In this document: piece by piece, positions 17,701-24,666 of the stretch
Numbering within the stretch: position 1 is the stretch's first letter
Layout: every line of letters starts with the position of its first letter
Assembly: GCA_017436525.1 (NCBI GenBank)
Contig: JAFSCX010000036.1
Span: 1 to 33,270 of the forward strand
Origin: Clostridia bacterium
Lineage (GTDB): Bacteria; Bacillota; Clostridia; Oscillospirales; QAKW01
DNA length: 33,270 nucleotides
Reading direction: 5' to 3'
Made by a program: the position numbers and the translations under genes
The notes under the pieces: model-generated
The model's input: only the letters and a program-made list of their open reading frames with translations
What the model was told of the DNA's origin: nothing
Database searches by the model: none

Positions 17701-17886
17701 ATGGATCATATTGAAATTTACATCAATGGAAACGAAAAACTTCTCACCCTTCTCAAAGATGCATTTGCAGAAGTGGCAGAAAGCACGCTTGCTGATCTGC
17801 TGCATGAAAATGAGATCGCGCCCGAATTTTCCAAAGATTGGGATATCAACGGCGAGAAGGTTACATTAGGCGTCAAAAAAGTATGA
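14734..17886 (+). CDS. ileS: Isoleucyl-tRNA synthetase, IleS2 (eukaryote-like) type
   Basis: A 1050-residue class I synthetase that charges tRNA-Ile. HIGH is at 55-58 and KMSKS at 601-605, with a CP1 editing domain between and WDTHGLPVE before it. The overall length and the DGPPTANGKPHIGH context fit the longer IleS2 type rather than bacterial IleS1, and no C-terminal zinc finger is seen. IleS2 enzymes are typically much less sensitive to mupirocin. The ATG at 14734 follows AGAAGGAG at good spacing and comes after the T-box terminator; the open frame further upstream runs through the T-box and is not coding. Confidence 0.95.
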   Translation: MYKNVSPNLNFVEEEKRIEKFWQEKKIFEKSIDSRKKGTPYVFYDGPPTANGKPHIGHVLTRVIKDMIPRYRTMKGCMVPRKAGWDTHGLPVELEVEKMLGLDGKEQIEEYGLEPFIGYCKESVWKYKGMWEDFSRTVGFWADMDDPYVTYDNNFIESEWWALKKIFDKKLLYKGFKIVPYCPRCGTPLSSHEVAQGYKAVKERSAVVRFKVVGEDAYFLAWTTTPWTLPSNVALCVNPNETYCKVAAADGYTYYMAEALLDTILGKLATEDTPAYKVLERYKGTDLERKEYEPLFDFVKPICDKQNKKGHYITCDNYVTMSDGTGIVHIAPAFGEDDANVGRKYDLPFVQLVNGKGELTEETPYAGLFVKKADPLVLSDLEKAGLLFDAPKFEHDYPFCWRCDTPLIYYARESWFIKMTEVREDLIRNNNTINWIPESIGKGRFGDWLENVQDWGISRNRYWGTPLNIWQCDCGHLHSIGSIEELKAMSDNCPEEIELHRPFIDAVTIKCPVCGKEMHRVPEVIDCWFDSGAMPFAQHHYPFENKELFESQFPADFISEAVDQTRGWFYSLLAISTLIFNKAPYKNVIVLGHVQDENGQKMSKSKGNAVDPFDALETYGADAIRWYFYTNSAPWLPNRFHGKAVTEGQRKFMGTLWNTYAFFTLYANIDRFDASKYDLADCQLTVMDRWILSKLNTMVKNVDYNLANYRIPEAARALESFVDDLSNWYVRRGRERYWVPTMTDDKIAAYMTLYHALVITAKTAAPMIPFMAENIYQNLVCSIDKSAPESIHLCDFPVVDESRIDSALENDMDRLLNIVVLGRAARNGSGRKNRQPLASMYVESAEGLGEEFIEIIKDELNIKAVEFKSDLSEFLSYEFKPQLKTVGPKYGKQLGEIRTALAEIDGSAAKAELDDCGVLTLDLASGIVKLEIEDLLINVAQKEGFYTAKDRGYTVVLDINLTDELIREGMIREIISKIQTMRKDSGFEVMDHIEIYINGNEKLLTLLKDAFAEVAESTLADLLHENEIAPEFSKDWDINGEKVTLGVKKV

Positions 17887-17887
17887 T

Positions 17888-17924
17888 AAAAAAGAACTGT
17901 AAGAAAAACTTACAGTTCTTTTTT
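17888..17924. terminator. Bidirectional terminator between ileS and copZ
   Basis: A perfect 16 bp stem (17888-17903 with 17909-17924), AAAAA loop, A-rich left arm and T-rich right arm, between convergent genes. Confidence 0.9.
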
Positions 17925-17926
17925 TA

Positions 17927-18118
17927 TTACTCAACATCAAAACCAAGATCTTCGATCGTAGAAATGATTTTTTCTCTCAGATTCTCCTGCGCTTCAAGAG
18001 ATACCTCTTTAGAGGAAAGATCCACTCGCACATTTGAAACTTCAGCCATTGATTCCAACGCATCGGTAACACTTTTTACGCAATGCATACACATCATTCC
18101 CGGAACTTTGAATTTCAT
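17927..18118 (-). CDS. copZ: CopZ-like copper chaperone (heavy-metal-associated domain)
   Basis: A 63-residue single HMA domain with the metal site GMMCMHC at residues 7-13 and a ferredoxin-like pattern ending DLGFDVE. It should bind Cu(I) in the cytoplasm and pass it to CopA. The start overlaps the copA stop by 4 bases (ATGA), so the pump and chaperone are translationally coupled and expressed together. Another soft metal is possible but less likely given the neighbour. Confidence 0.88.
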   Translation of the reverse strand: MKFKVPGMMCMHCVKSVTDALESMAEVSNVRVDLSSKEVSLEAQENLREKIISTIEDLGFDVE

Positions 18119-20334
18119 TTCTTCTTCTCCTTTCCAAAACGCTTTAATCTTAAAGCATTACTTAATACAGATACAGATGAAAGAGACATGGCCGCAGCGC
18201 CGATCATCGGATTCAAAAGCGGCCCGCCAAAAAGATATAGAAGCCCTGCCGCCACAGGAATTCCAAGGGAATTATATGCAAAAGCCCAAAATAGATTCTG
18301 CTTGATATTACGAATGGTGCAGCGGGAAAGCTCCATCGCAGTAGGCACAGAGGTCAGATCGCCATGCATTAATACCACATCAGCAGATTCCATCGCAATG
18401 TCAGTACCTGAACCAATCGCAATCCCCACATCAGCAGTGGCAAGAGCCGGAGCATCGTTGATCCCATCCCCTACCATGGCCACTTTTTTACCTTCCGCTT
18501 GGATTTTTTTGATAATTGCAGTCTTATCTGCGGGCAGTACCTGCGCATAAATCTTTTGAATACCGGCTTTTGCAGCAATGGCTTCCGCAGTCTTTTGGTC
18601 ATCGCCGGTAAGCATTACTACCTGAATTCCTCTCGCCTGCAATTTTGCGACAGCGGAAGCGCTATCCGCTTTTATCGTATCAGCAATTGCAGCAACCCCT
18701 TCTGCTTTTCCATCCACGGCTATCAATACAGGGGTCTTCCCCTCTTGGCTCAGCGAAAGAAGCGCATCTTCAAATTCAGAGAATAAGATCCCCTTCTCAT
18801 TCATCATTCGATGATTTCCCACCAAGACGGTTTGATCATTCACGATCGCGCTGATTCCGTAACCTGCATGATTTTCAAAATTTCTCGAAGGAATCAATGT
18901 CAATTGTTGATCCTCGGCTTTTTGGAGGATGGCCTTTGCCAGAGGATGCTCCGAGGCTTGCTCCGCAGAGGCCACCAATTTGAGAAGTTCCTTGGGATCT
19001 TTCTTCGCAAACCAATCGGTCAGCGCAGGCTTTCCTTCTGTGATTGTGCCGGTTTTATCAAAGACAATGGTTTGGATTCGATGGAGCTGCTCCATCGCTT
19101 CTCCATTCTTAAATAAAATTCCATATTCCGCCCCTTTTCCGATTCCAACCATAATCGCAGTAGGAGTAGCAAGCCCAAGTGCACATGGGCAGGCAATCAC
19201 AAGGACAGAAACTAAAATTGAAAGTGCAAAGCCCCAAGATGCGCCGCTGATCTTCCAAAGAGCAGCCGAAAGAAACGCAAGAATCATAACAACCGGGACA
19301 AAGTAGCCCGATACCACATCAGCAAGCCGCGCAATCGGCGCTTTAGTACCCTGCGCCTGCTCCACCATACGAATCATTGCACCAAGGGTTGTACTGCCAC
19401 CCACTTTGGAAACCCTCACCTGCAGCATACCATTAAGATTCATCGAGCCTGCATAGACAGAATCCCCTTCCGCCTTATCAACAGGCAAGCTCTCCCCCGT
19501 GAGCATCGATTCATCCACACCGGAATCTCCCGCTACAACCATGCCGTCTGCAGGAATTCGGCTACCGGGGCGCAGAAGAAGAATATCACCCATCACCAAA
19601 GATAGAGTGGGAATTTCAATTTGCTCGCCATCTCTTAAAACCGTCGCAGTCTCCGGCACTAATTTCATCAGACGATTGATTGCTTCCGAGGTCTTTCCTT
19701 TTGAAATGGCTTCCAAGGTTTTTCCTAAAAGAATCAATGTAATGATCACGCCGCAGGATTCAAAATAAAGTTCATGAACAGCATGAGCATCGCCATTGAT
19801 AATACGAACCAAGGAATATACACTATAACCAAAAGAGGCCGTTGTCCCCACAGCAATCAAGCTATCCATATTCGGGCTGCCTCTAAAAAGCGAGGAATAA
19901 CCCACACTATAAAACCTTCTGCCGATGATCATTACCACTGCCGCCAGAACCATCTGCACCAAAGCATATGCAATCGGTGCCGAATGAGGATCTATTATTT
20001 GAGGAAGCGGCAGCTGAATCATGGGCCCCATTGAAATATAAAACAGCGGCAACGCAAAGCAAGCAGCCAGAATTAAACGGCGGCGAATATTATTTATTTT
20101 TTCCGAATTATTATTTTCGGTCATTTGATCCTGATGCTCTTTAGCGCCAAAACCTGCACGAGCAATCGCCGCAAGCATAGGCTCAATTGCATCAGGATGG
20201 ATTTCAACAGTCATCCGTTCATTTGCCAAATTAACATGGACGCTTTCCACACCGTCTATGCGACCGACCACTTTCTCAACCCGGGCCGAGCAAGCTGCGC
20301 AAGACATACCGCTGATGTCATATTCTCTTTTCAT
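18115..20334 (-). CDS. copA: Copper-exporting P1B-type ATPase
   Basis: A 739-residue P1B-1 pump. One N-terminal HMA domain carries CAAC (12-15); the transmembrane CPC is at 382-384, the phosphorylated D426 in DKTGT, the SEHPLA loop follows, and GDGINDAPAL lies near the C-terminus, with MSLSSVSV in the last membrane helix. CPC plus MSLSSVSV indicate Cu(I) export. There is one HMA domain only; the second metal-binding module is the separate copZ downstream. The ribosome binding site GGAGAG is upstream, and the gene is divergent from the HxlR regulator. Confidence 0.93.
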   Translation of the reverse strand: MKREYDISGMSCAACSARVEKVVGRIDGVESVHVNLANERMTVEIHPDAIEPMLAAIARAGFGAKEHQDQMTENNNSEKINNIRRRLILAACFALPLFYISMGPMIQLPLPQIIDPHSAPIAYALVQMVLAAVVMIIGRRFYSVGYSSLFRGSPNMDSLIAVGTTASFGYSVYSLVRIINGDAHAVHELYFESCGVIITLILLGKTLEAISKGKTSEAINRLMKLVPETATVLRDGEQIEIPTLSLVMGDILLLRPGSRIPADGMVVAGDSGVDESMLTGESLPVDKAEGDSVYAGSMNLNGMLQVRVSKVGGSTTLGAMIRMVEQAQGTKAPIARLADVVSGYFVPVVMILAFLSAALWKISGASWGFALSILVSVLVIACPCALGLATPTAIMVGIGKGAEYGILFKNGEAMEQLHRIQTIVFDKTGTITEGKPALTDWFAKKDPKELLKLVASAEQASEHPLAKAILQKAEDQQLTLIPSRNFENHAGYGISAIVNDQTVLVGNHRMMNEKGILFSEFEDALLSLSQEGKTPVLIAVDGKAEGVAAIADTIKADSASAVAKLQARGIQVVMLTGDDQKTAEAIAAKAGIQKIYAQVLPADKTAIIKKIQAEGKKVAMVGDGINDAPALATADVGIAIGSGTDIAMESADVVLMHGDLTSVPTAMELSRCTIRNIKQNLFWAFAYNSLGIPVAAGLLYLFGGPLLNPMIGAAAMSLSSVSVLSNALRLKRFGKEKKK

Positions 20335-20375
20335 TACTGCTCTCCTTTCCCTTGATATTATTGCTTTTCAATGAT

Positions 20376-20404
20376 ATAATACATATAAAATATCGAATTT
20401 GCAA
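20376..20404 (-). promoter_or_regulatory. Promoter of copA-copZ
   Basis: On the minus strand: TTGCAA (20404-20399), 17 nt spacer, TATTAT (20381-20376). The palindromic -35 hexamer is shared with the opposite promoter. Confidence 0.6.
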
Positions 20405-20428
20405 GTATGTACTATTTTGTAATATACT
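20399..20428 (+). promoter_or_regulatory. Promoter of the HxlR regulator gene
   Basis: TTGCAA (20399-20404), 18 nt spacer, TATACT (20423-20428); ribosome binding site AAAGGAG at 20444-20450. Confidence 0.6.
20410..20424. promoter_or_regulatory. HxlR-type operator candidate in the copA/hxlR divergent region
   Basis: TACT-ATTTTGT-AATA matches the TACT-N7-AGTA pattern of YodB/HxlR-family operators with one mismatch. It lies between the -35 and -10 of the regulator promoter and six bases from the shared -35, so binding could affect both directions. Confidence 0.4.
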
Positions 20429-20455
20429 ACCCTAAAAGATAGTAAAGGAGATCAA

Positions 20456-20806
20456 ATGAATAATCACTATCATTGCCCTGTCGGCGAAACCATCCGTTTA
20501 ATCGGCGGCAAATATAAAGCGCTGATCCTTTGGTTTCTCACAGAAGAGCCCAAACGCTTTGGTCAGCTTCAAAAATTAATACCGGAAGCCACCCCTAAAA
20601 TGCTGACTCAGCAATTAAGAGAATTGGAAGCGGATGCGTTAATTATCCGAACCGTTTATCCGGTTGTTCCACCAAAGGTGGAATACACCCTATCAGACCT
20701 CGGAAAGACAATGATCCCTCTTTTGGAATCCATGTATCAATGGGGGGAGGATTATCTGATGGATCGAGGCATCTGCCCAAATTGCGCCATGAAAAAGCAT
20801 CAATGA
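20456..20806 (+). CDS. HxlR-family winged-helix transcriptional regulator
   Basis: A 116-residue MarR/HxlR-like DNA-binding protein. HCPVGETIRLIGGKYKALILW at the N-terminus is the family hallmark, including the conserved C7 that senses thiol-reactive compounds in YodB-like members; the recognition helix and wing follow in ATPKMLTQQLRELEADALI and VPPKVEYTLSDLG. Unusually, the tail carries a CPNC pair (C107, C110) with nearby histidine, suggestive of metal or redox sensing. Being divergent from copA, it may control copper export in place of CsoR or CopY; that role is inference. Confidence 0.9.
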   Translation: MNNHYHCPVGETIRLIGGKYKALILWFLTEEPKRFGQLQKLIPEATPKMLTQQLRELEADALIIRTVYPVVPPKVEYTLSDLGKTMIPLLESMYQWGEDYLMDRGICPNCAMKKHQ

Positions 20807-20809
20807 TAA

Positions 20810-21298
20810 TCATAATTCATCCGTATTTTTAATAATTCCCCACGCTTCAATCAGCCGTTCCACATTCCACGCAGCATTTGCAGGCGAAGTAGAAGGCAAA
20901 ACCGCAGCCTCCACCTTTACTTGAGGCAAAATATAGCGGTCATATAATTTTTTAGCGGTCATTCCATTTGTAAAAATCCGATCAACTTGGCTCCCTTGAA
21001 GAATCGGAAGAATATTATTTGCCTTGGCATTCTTAATGGTGCTATCTGCACTCCCTTCGATCTCGCAAGAGGCAATTACATCCCATAAAGCAATGTTATT
21101 TCGATGCAAAAAAGCTTTTTTCTCTTCAATCGACTTAGGTGTTTCCTCTCCAAAAACACCGCCCAAAACCTTCCAAAAGCGGTTTTGAGGATGGCCATAA
21201 AAAAATAGCTGTTCTCTTGATTTCACAGAAGGGAAACTGCCCAAAATCAAAATTTTGCTCTCCTTATCAAAGAGCGGTGGAAATGGATGAATGATCAT
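20810..21298 (-). CDS. DNA-deoxyinosine glycosylase, uracil-DNA glycosylase superfamily
   Basis: A 162-residue base-excision repair enzyme of UDG family 6 (hypoxanthine-DNA glycosylase). Motif GSFPSVKSRE near residues 20-29 and YGHPQNRFWK shape the base pocket, and LPSTSPANA near residue 138 is the second catalytic motif. It should remove deaminated adenine, possibly also uracil. AGGAGG precedes the ATG. The gene converges on hxlR with a 3-base gap and no terminator between them. Upstream is the rpsU terminator, so it may depend on read-through or an unseen promoter. Confidence 0.85.
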   Translation of the reverse strand: MIIHPFPPLFDKESKILILGSFPSVKSREQLFFYGHPQNRFWKVLGGVFGEETPKSIEEKKAFLHRNNIALWDVIASCEIEGSADSTIKNAKANNILPILQGSQVDRIFTNGMTAKKLYDRYILPQVKVEAAVLPSTSPANAAWNVERLIEAWGIIKNTDEL

Positions 21299-21319
21299 TG
21301 TTCCTCCTATCTTTCATAG

Positions 21320-21352
21320 AAAAAAGCCCACATTCTTTTGAATGCGGGCTTT
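21320..21352 (-). terminator. Terminator downstream of rpsU
   Basis: In the minus-strand RNA, 21352-21341 pairs with 21334-21323 (12 bp, one G-U) around a six-base loop, ending in six U. Confidence 0.85.
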
Positions 21353-21391
21353 CATTGTTTGAGAGTATCAAATGCAAACCAAAATTAATGA

Positions 21392-21565
21392 TTAATACTT
21401 GCGCTTTCTGGCTGCTTCAGATTTCTTCTTTCTCTTAACACTGGGCTTCTCGTAGTGCTCTCTCTTTCTGATTTCGGAGAGAACGCCGGATTTAGCACAT
21501 TGTCTTTTGAATCTTCTCAAAGCGCTGTCTAAGGATTCATTTTCCTTGATGCGGATTTCTGCCAT
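21392..21565 (-). CDS. rpsU: 30S ribosomal protein S21
   Basis: A 57-residue basic protein, [20 protein letters not shown] at the N-terminus and an RKRKY end, typical of bacterial S21, which helps the 30S subunit in translation initiation. The start at 21565 is chosen over a longer frame because it gives the normal family length and has GGAGGGAGGGAAG just upstream. It has its own consensus promoter and terminator while lying downstream of the clpE-like gene, so it can be expressed separately from that operon. Confidence 0.97.
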   Translation of the reverse strand: MAEIRIKENESLDSALRRFKRQCAKSGVLSEIRKREHYEKPSVKRKKKSEAARKRKY

Positions 21566-21622
21566 TGGTCTTCCCTCCCTCCGCTTTAACGACAATCCTG
21601 CTTTTACACAGGTACGAAGGTA

Positions 21623-21651
21623 ATTATACAAAACTCTGCCCAAAATGTCAA
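21623..21651 (-). promoter_or_regulatory. Consensus sigma-A promoter of rpsU
   Basis: On the minus strand: TTGACA (21651-21646), 17 nt spacer, TATAAT (21628-21623). A perfect consensus, starting 8 bases after the stop of the clpE-like gene; the leader is about 50 nt. Confidence 0.85.
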
Positions 21652-21658
21652 GGGTTTT

Positions 21659-23923
21659 TTATACTAATTCCACATTTATTTTTTCATCACCCATATAGCA
21701 ACGAACCGATTTAATTTCCTGATCATAGCGATCAATCATTTCCTGCGCAATTCGATCCTCCAGCTCTCTTTGAATGGCACGTTTCAAGGATCTTGCGCCG
21801 AATTTTCGATCATAACCATGCTCTGCAAGATAATCAAGCACACCCTCTTCAATCTGCAAAGAAATCGATCTCAGCTCCAATGCTTTTTTAAGATCTTCCA
21901 CCATAATGGCCGCAATGGAACGAATCGTATCCCGCTCCAAGGAATGGAACGTAATAATTTCATCCACACGGTTTATAAATTCAGGACGCAAGAATTTCAA
22001 AAGAGCTCTGGTCGCCCGATCCTTTTCCAGCTCAGATTCGCTTCGATTGAAGCCGGTAGCATTAGTGGTATCCGCGGTAGCATTGGTGGTCATTACAATG
22101 ACGGCATTTTCAAAATTCACCACCCGCCCCTGCGCATCGGTCAGTTTTCCATCATCCAGCATCTGAAGCATAATATTGAGCACATCGGGATGCGCTTTTT
22201 CAATTTCATCAAAAAGAATGACGCTATAGGGCTTACGCCGCACCCTTTCGGTAAGCTGGCCCGCATCATCATAGCCCACATATCCCGGAGGAGCACCGAT
22301 CAATTTTGATACGGAGTGCTTCTCCATATATTCACTCATATCAACGCGTATCAGCGCTTCTACGCTATCAAATAAAGCGATGGAAAGCTGACGCACAAGT
22401 TCTGTCTTACCCACTCCGGTAGGACCGGTGAAAATAAACGACGCAGGACTATGAGAAACCGATACTCCTACTCTGCGGCGTTTGATGGCGCGAACCACGC
22501 TATCGATTGCATCATCCTGGCCGACAATACGATTTTTCAAAACATCGGAAAGTTGGTTGAGTTTTTCAAATTCCTGCTGCTTGATTTTTGAAGCGGGGAT
22601 TCCCGTCCACAATTCCAATACATATGCAAGATGATCAAAAGTCAGCACAGGATCTTCAATCGCCACCAATTCTGTCATCATAGATTCAAGGCGGCACTTT
22701 TCGCTATTCAACTCAGCAATCTCTCGATATACCTCTTCGCTCTTTTCCTCTTCGGAGAGAACATTCAGTTTTGCTTCAATATCCGTAAGCTTTCTCTGCG
22801 TACGAATCAAATCATTTTGCGCTTTATTTTCTAAAGAAGCACCGCTGCAAGCCTCATCTAAAAGGTCGATTGCCTTATCGGGGAGAAAACGATCGGTAAT
22901 ATAGCGTTCGGACATCTGCGCGGCCTGAACCAATAAATGATCCGGCACCGTAACATGATGATAGCCGCTATATTTCGGCCGAAGCCCTTTCAAAATCTCA
23001 ATGGTATCTTCCAAAGAGGGCTCTTCCACCAATACAGGCTGAAAGCGACGCTCCAATGCAGCATCTTTTTCAATATACTTGCGGTATTCCTTCAGGGTGG
23101 TAGCGCCGATTACTTGAATCTCCCCTCTGGATAAAGCGGGCTTTAAGATATTGGCCGCATTCATAGAGCCATCACTATCCCCCGCTCCCACAAGATTATG
23201 AATCTCATCGATCACCAAAATGATATTACCAAGAGACACAACTTCTGAAATAAGGTTTTTAATGCGGCTTTCAAACTGACCGCGAAACTGAGTACCGGCC
23301 ACAAGGGCTGTAAGATCAAGAAGATATACCTCTTTCCCCTGCAGCTTGGCAGGCACCTCTTCACGCGCTATTCTGGAGGCCAACTCTTCCGCAATCGCCG
23401 TTTTACCAACGCCCGGTTCTCCGATCAGGCAAGGATTATTTTTAGTGCGCCGATTGAGAATACGAATCAGCCGCTCCAATTCCATCGCACGGCCGATTAC
23501 AGGGTCCAGCTCATCCTTGCGCGCTTTGGCAGTTAGATTGACGCCGAACTGATCCAGCATCTTGCGCTTTTTATCCTTTTTCTTCTCTTTTCCACGCTCA
23601 TTTGTCTGCTCAGATGCCGGCTGATCTTCTCCTTCTCCTTTTCCAAAAAGTTTGCTGAAAAAGGGAGGCATAGAGGGCGCAATTTGAGAATCAAGGCCAT
23701 CATCATTCAGGCCAAGCTGCTCGCTCATATTATCGAATTCATCAGCAAATTGCTCCAGATCCTCATCGGTCATTCCCATCCCCTTGATCATTTCATTCAC
23801 TTGAGGGATGCCCATATCTTTGGCGCACCGCAAACAATAGCCTTCATTTACAGGCTTATTATTGCCATCCATACGGCTGACAAAAACGACAGCCGTTCTT
23901 TTTTTACATTTCACACAAAGCAT
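21659..23923 (-). CDS. ClpE-like AAA+ Clp ATPase with N-terminal zinc finger
   Basis: A 754-residue Hsp100 unfoldase expected to feed substrates to ClpP. The N-terminus is a C4 zinc finger (C3, C6, C30, C33) as in ClpE and McsA, followed by a charged linker (about 95-120), not the usual Clp_N repeats. AAA-1 has GEPGVGKT (168-175); AAA-2 has GPTGVGKTE and IDEIEKAH-like Walker B (LFDEIEKAH). A short coiled-coil middle segment lies between. The ClpP-docking loop appears as NATGFNRSE, so TGF replaces the usual hydrophobic-GF. AGGAG precedes the ATG, 15 bases after cvpA. It may instead be called a ClpC variant; I favour ClpE. Confidence 0.88.
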   Translation of the reverse strand: MLCVKCKKRTAVVFVSRMDGNNKPVNEGYCLRCAKDMGIPQVNEMIKGMGMTDEDLEQFADEFDNMSEQLGLNDDGLDSQIAPSMPPFFSKLFGKGEGEDQPASEQTNERGKEKKKDKKRKMLDQFGVNLTAKARKDELDPVIGRAMELERLIRILNRRTKNNPCLIGEPGVGKTAIAEELASRIAREEVPAKLQGKEVYLLDLTALVAGTQFRGQFESRIKNLISEVVSLGNIILVIDEIHNLVGAGDSDGSMNAANILKPALSRGEIQVIGATTLKEYRKYIEKDAALERRFQPVLVEEPSLEDTIEILKGLRPKYSGYHHVTVPDHLLVQAAQMSERYITDRFLPDKAIDLLDEACSGASLENKAQNDLIRTQRKLTDIEAKLNVLSEEEKSEEVYREIAELNSEKCRLESMMTELVAIEDPVLTFDHLAYVLELWTGIPASKIKQQEFEKLNQLSDVLKNRIVGQDDAIDSVVRAIKRRRVGVSVSHSPASFIFTGPTGVGKTELVRQLSIALFDSVEALIRVDMSEYMEKHSVSKLIGAPPGYVGYDDAGQLTERVRRKPYSVILFDEIEKAHPDVLNIMLQMLDDGKLTDAQGRVVNFENAVIVMTTNATADTTNATGFNRSESELEKDRATRALLKFLRPEFINRVDEIITFHSLERDTIRSIAAIMVEDLKKALELRSISLQIEEGVLDYLAEHGYDRKFGARSLKRAIQRELEDRIAQEMIDRYDQEIKSVRCYMGDEKINVELV

Positions 23924-23938
23924 TCAGTAGCTCCTAAC

Positions 23939-24655
23939 CTAAAACACACTTAAAATTGGATTAAATTCGTTGACTGTTTTTACAATATAGGTATTGTCAA
24001 GGGTCTCGGATGTAACCAAAACATTGCCGCGAGAAAGCCCATAGACAACCGCGCAGAAGATCACTGTAAACAACAATCCTCTTATCAAGCCAAATATGAT
24101 TCCACCTACGCTGTTGACACTTTTGGCAAAAGGCAACACGCGAAAAATCGCATCCAAAAGCTTGGTACCAATCAGCAGCAATACAAAAAGGATGATCATC
24201 AAGCCAATCATTGCGATCGTATTACTGATTGCCGCACTGATCGGGGCAGCGACCGAATCAATCAGCTGTTCCTTCGCTTCAGTGGAGTTTTTTTCACTTT
24301 TTTCTGCCATGGCGATCATTCCGTCAATATCTACATTTAAGTTTTCCAGAAAATCGCGCAAACTATCAGGCATTTCTTGAAAAATATCAACTACATTTGC
24401 TTTTTCCAGCGCTTGCTCATAATCTTTGATCGCATCGTTACCGTTCACAGCAGATAAAACCAAATTTTTAACCGCAGGATTGATAAATTCTCGATCCAGC
24501 CAATGCGCTACAGGCTTGCAAAGATTCACCGAAAGTACAATCGCCACAACAAACCCTACTAAAGAAAACAATGTCCGAATCAGGCCTTTTTTATAGGCTA
24601 AAAAGATTGATAATCCAATAATTACCAATACCAATAAATCTAAAATCAAAGCCAT
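23939..24655 (-). CDS. CvpA-family membrane protein
   Basis: A 238-residue integral membrane protein with about four hydrophobic segments: two near the N-terminus, including LDLLVLVIIGLSIFLAYKKG typical of CvpA, and two in the C-terminal half ending near GLLFTVIFCAVVYGLSRG. CvpA was named for colicin V production, but its role in Bacillota is unclear and probably concerns the envelope. A central charged stretch (about 85-130) is predicted outside the membrane. It sits 11 bases after the DUF5711 gene and 15 before the clpE-like gene, within the leftward operon. Confidence 0.82.
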   Translation of the reverse strand: MALILDLLVLVIIGLSIFLAYKKGLIRTLFSLVGFVVAIVLSVNLCKPVAHWLDREFINPAVKNLVLSAVNGNDAIKDYEQALEKANVVDIFQEMPDSLRDFLENLNVDIDGMIAMAEKSEKNSTEAKEQLIDSVAAPISAAISNTIAMIGLMIILFVLLLIGTKLLDAIFRVLPFAKSVNSVGGIIFGLIRGLLFTVIFCAVVYGLSRGNVLVTSETLDNTYIVKTVNEFNPILSVF

Positions 24656-24666
24656 CTACATCACTC

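Noticed and set aside
21566..21643. N-terminal extension of rpsU
   Set aside because: It would include the rpsU ribosome binding site and part of its promoter, and exceeds the S21 family length.
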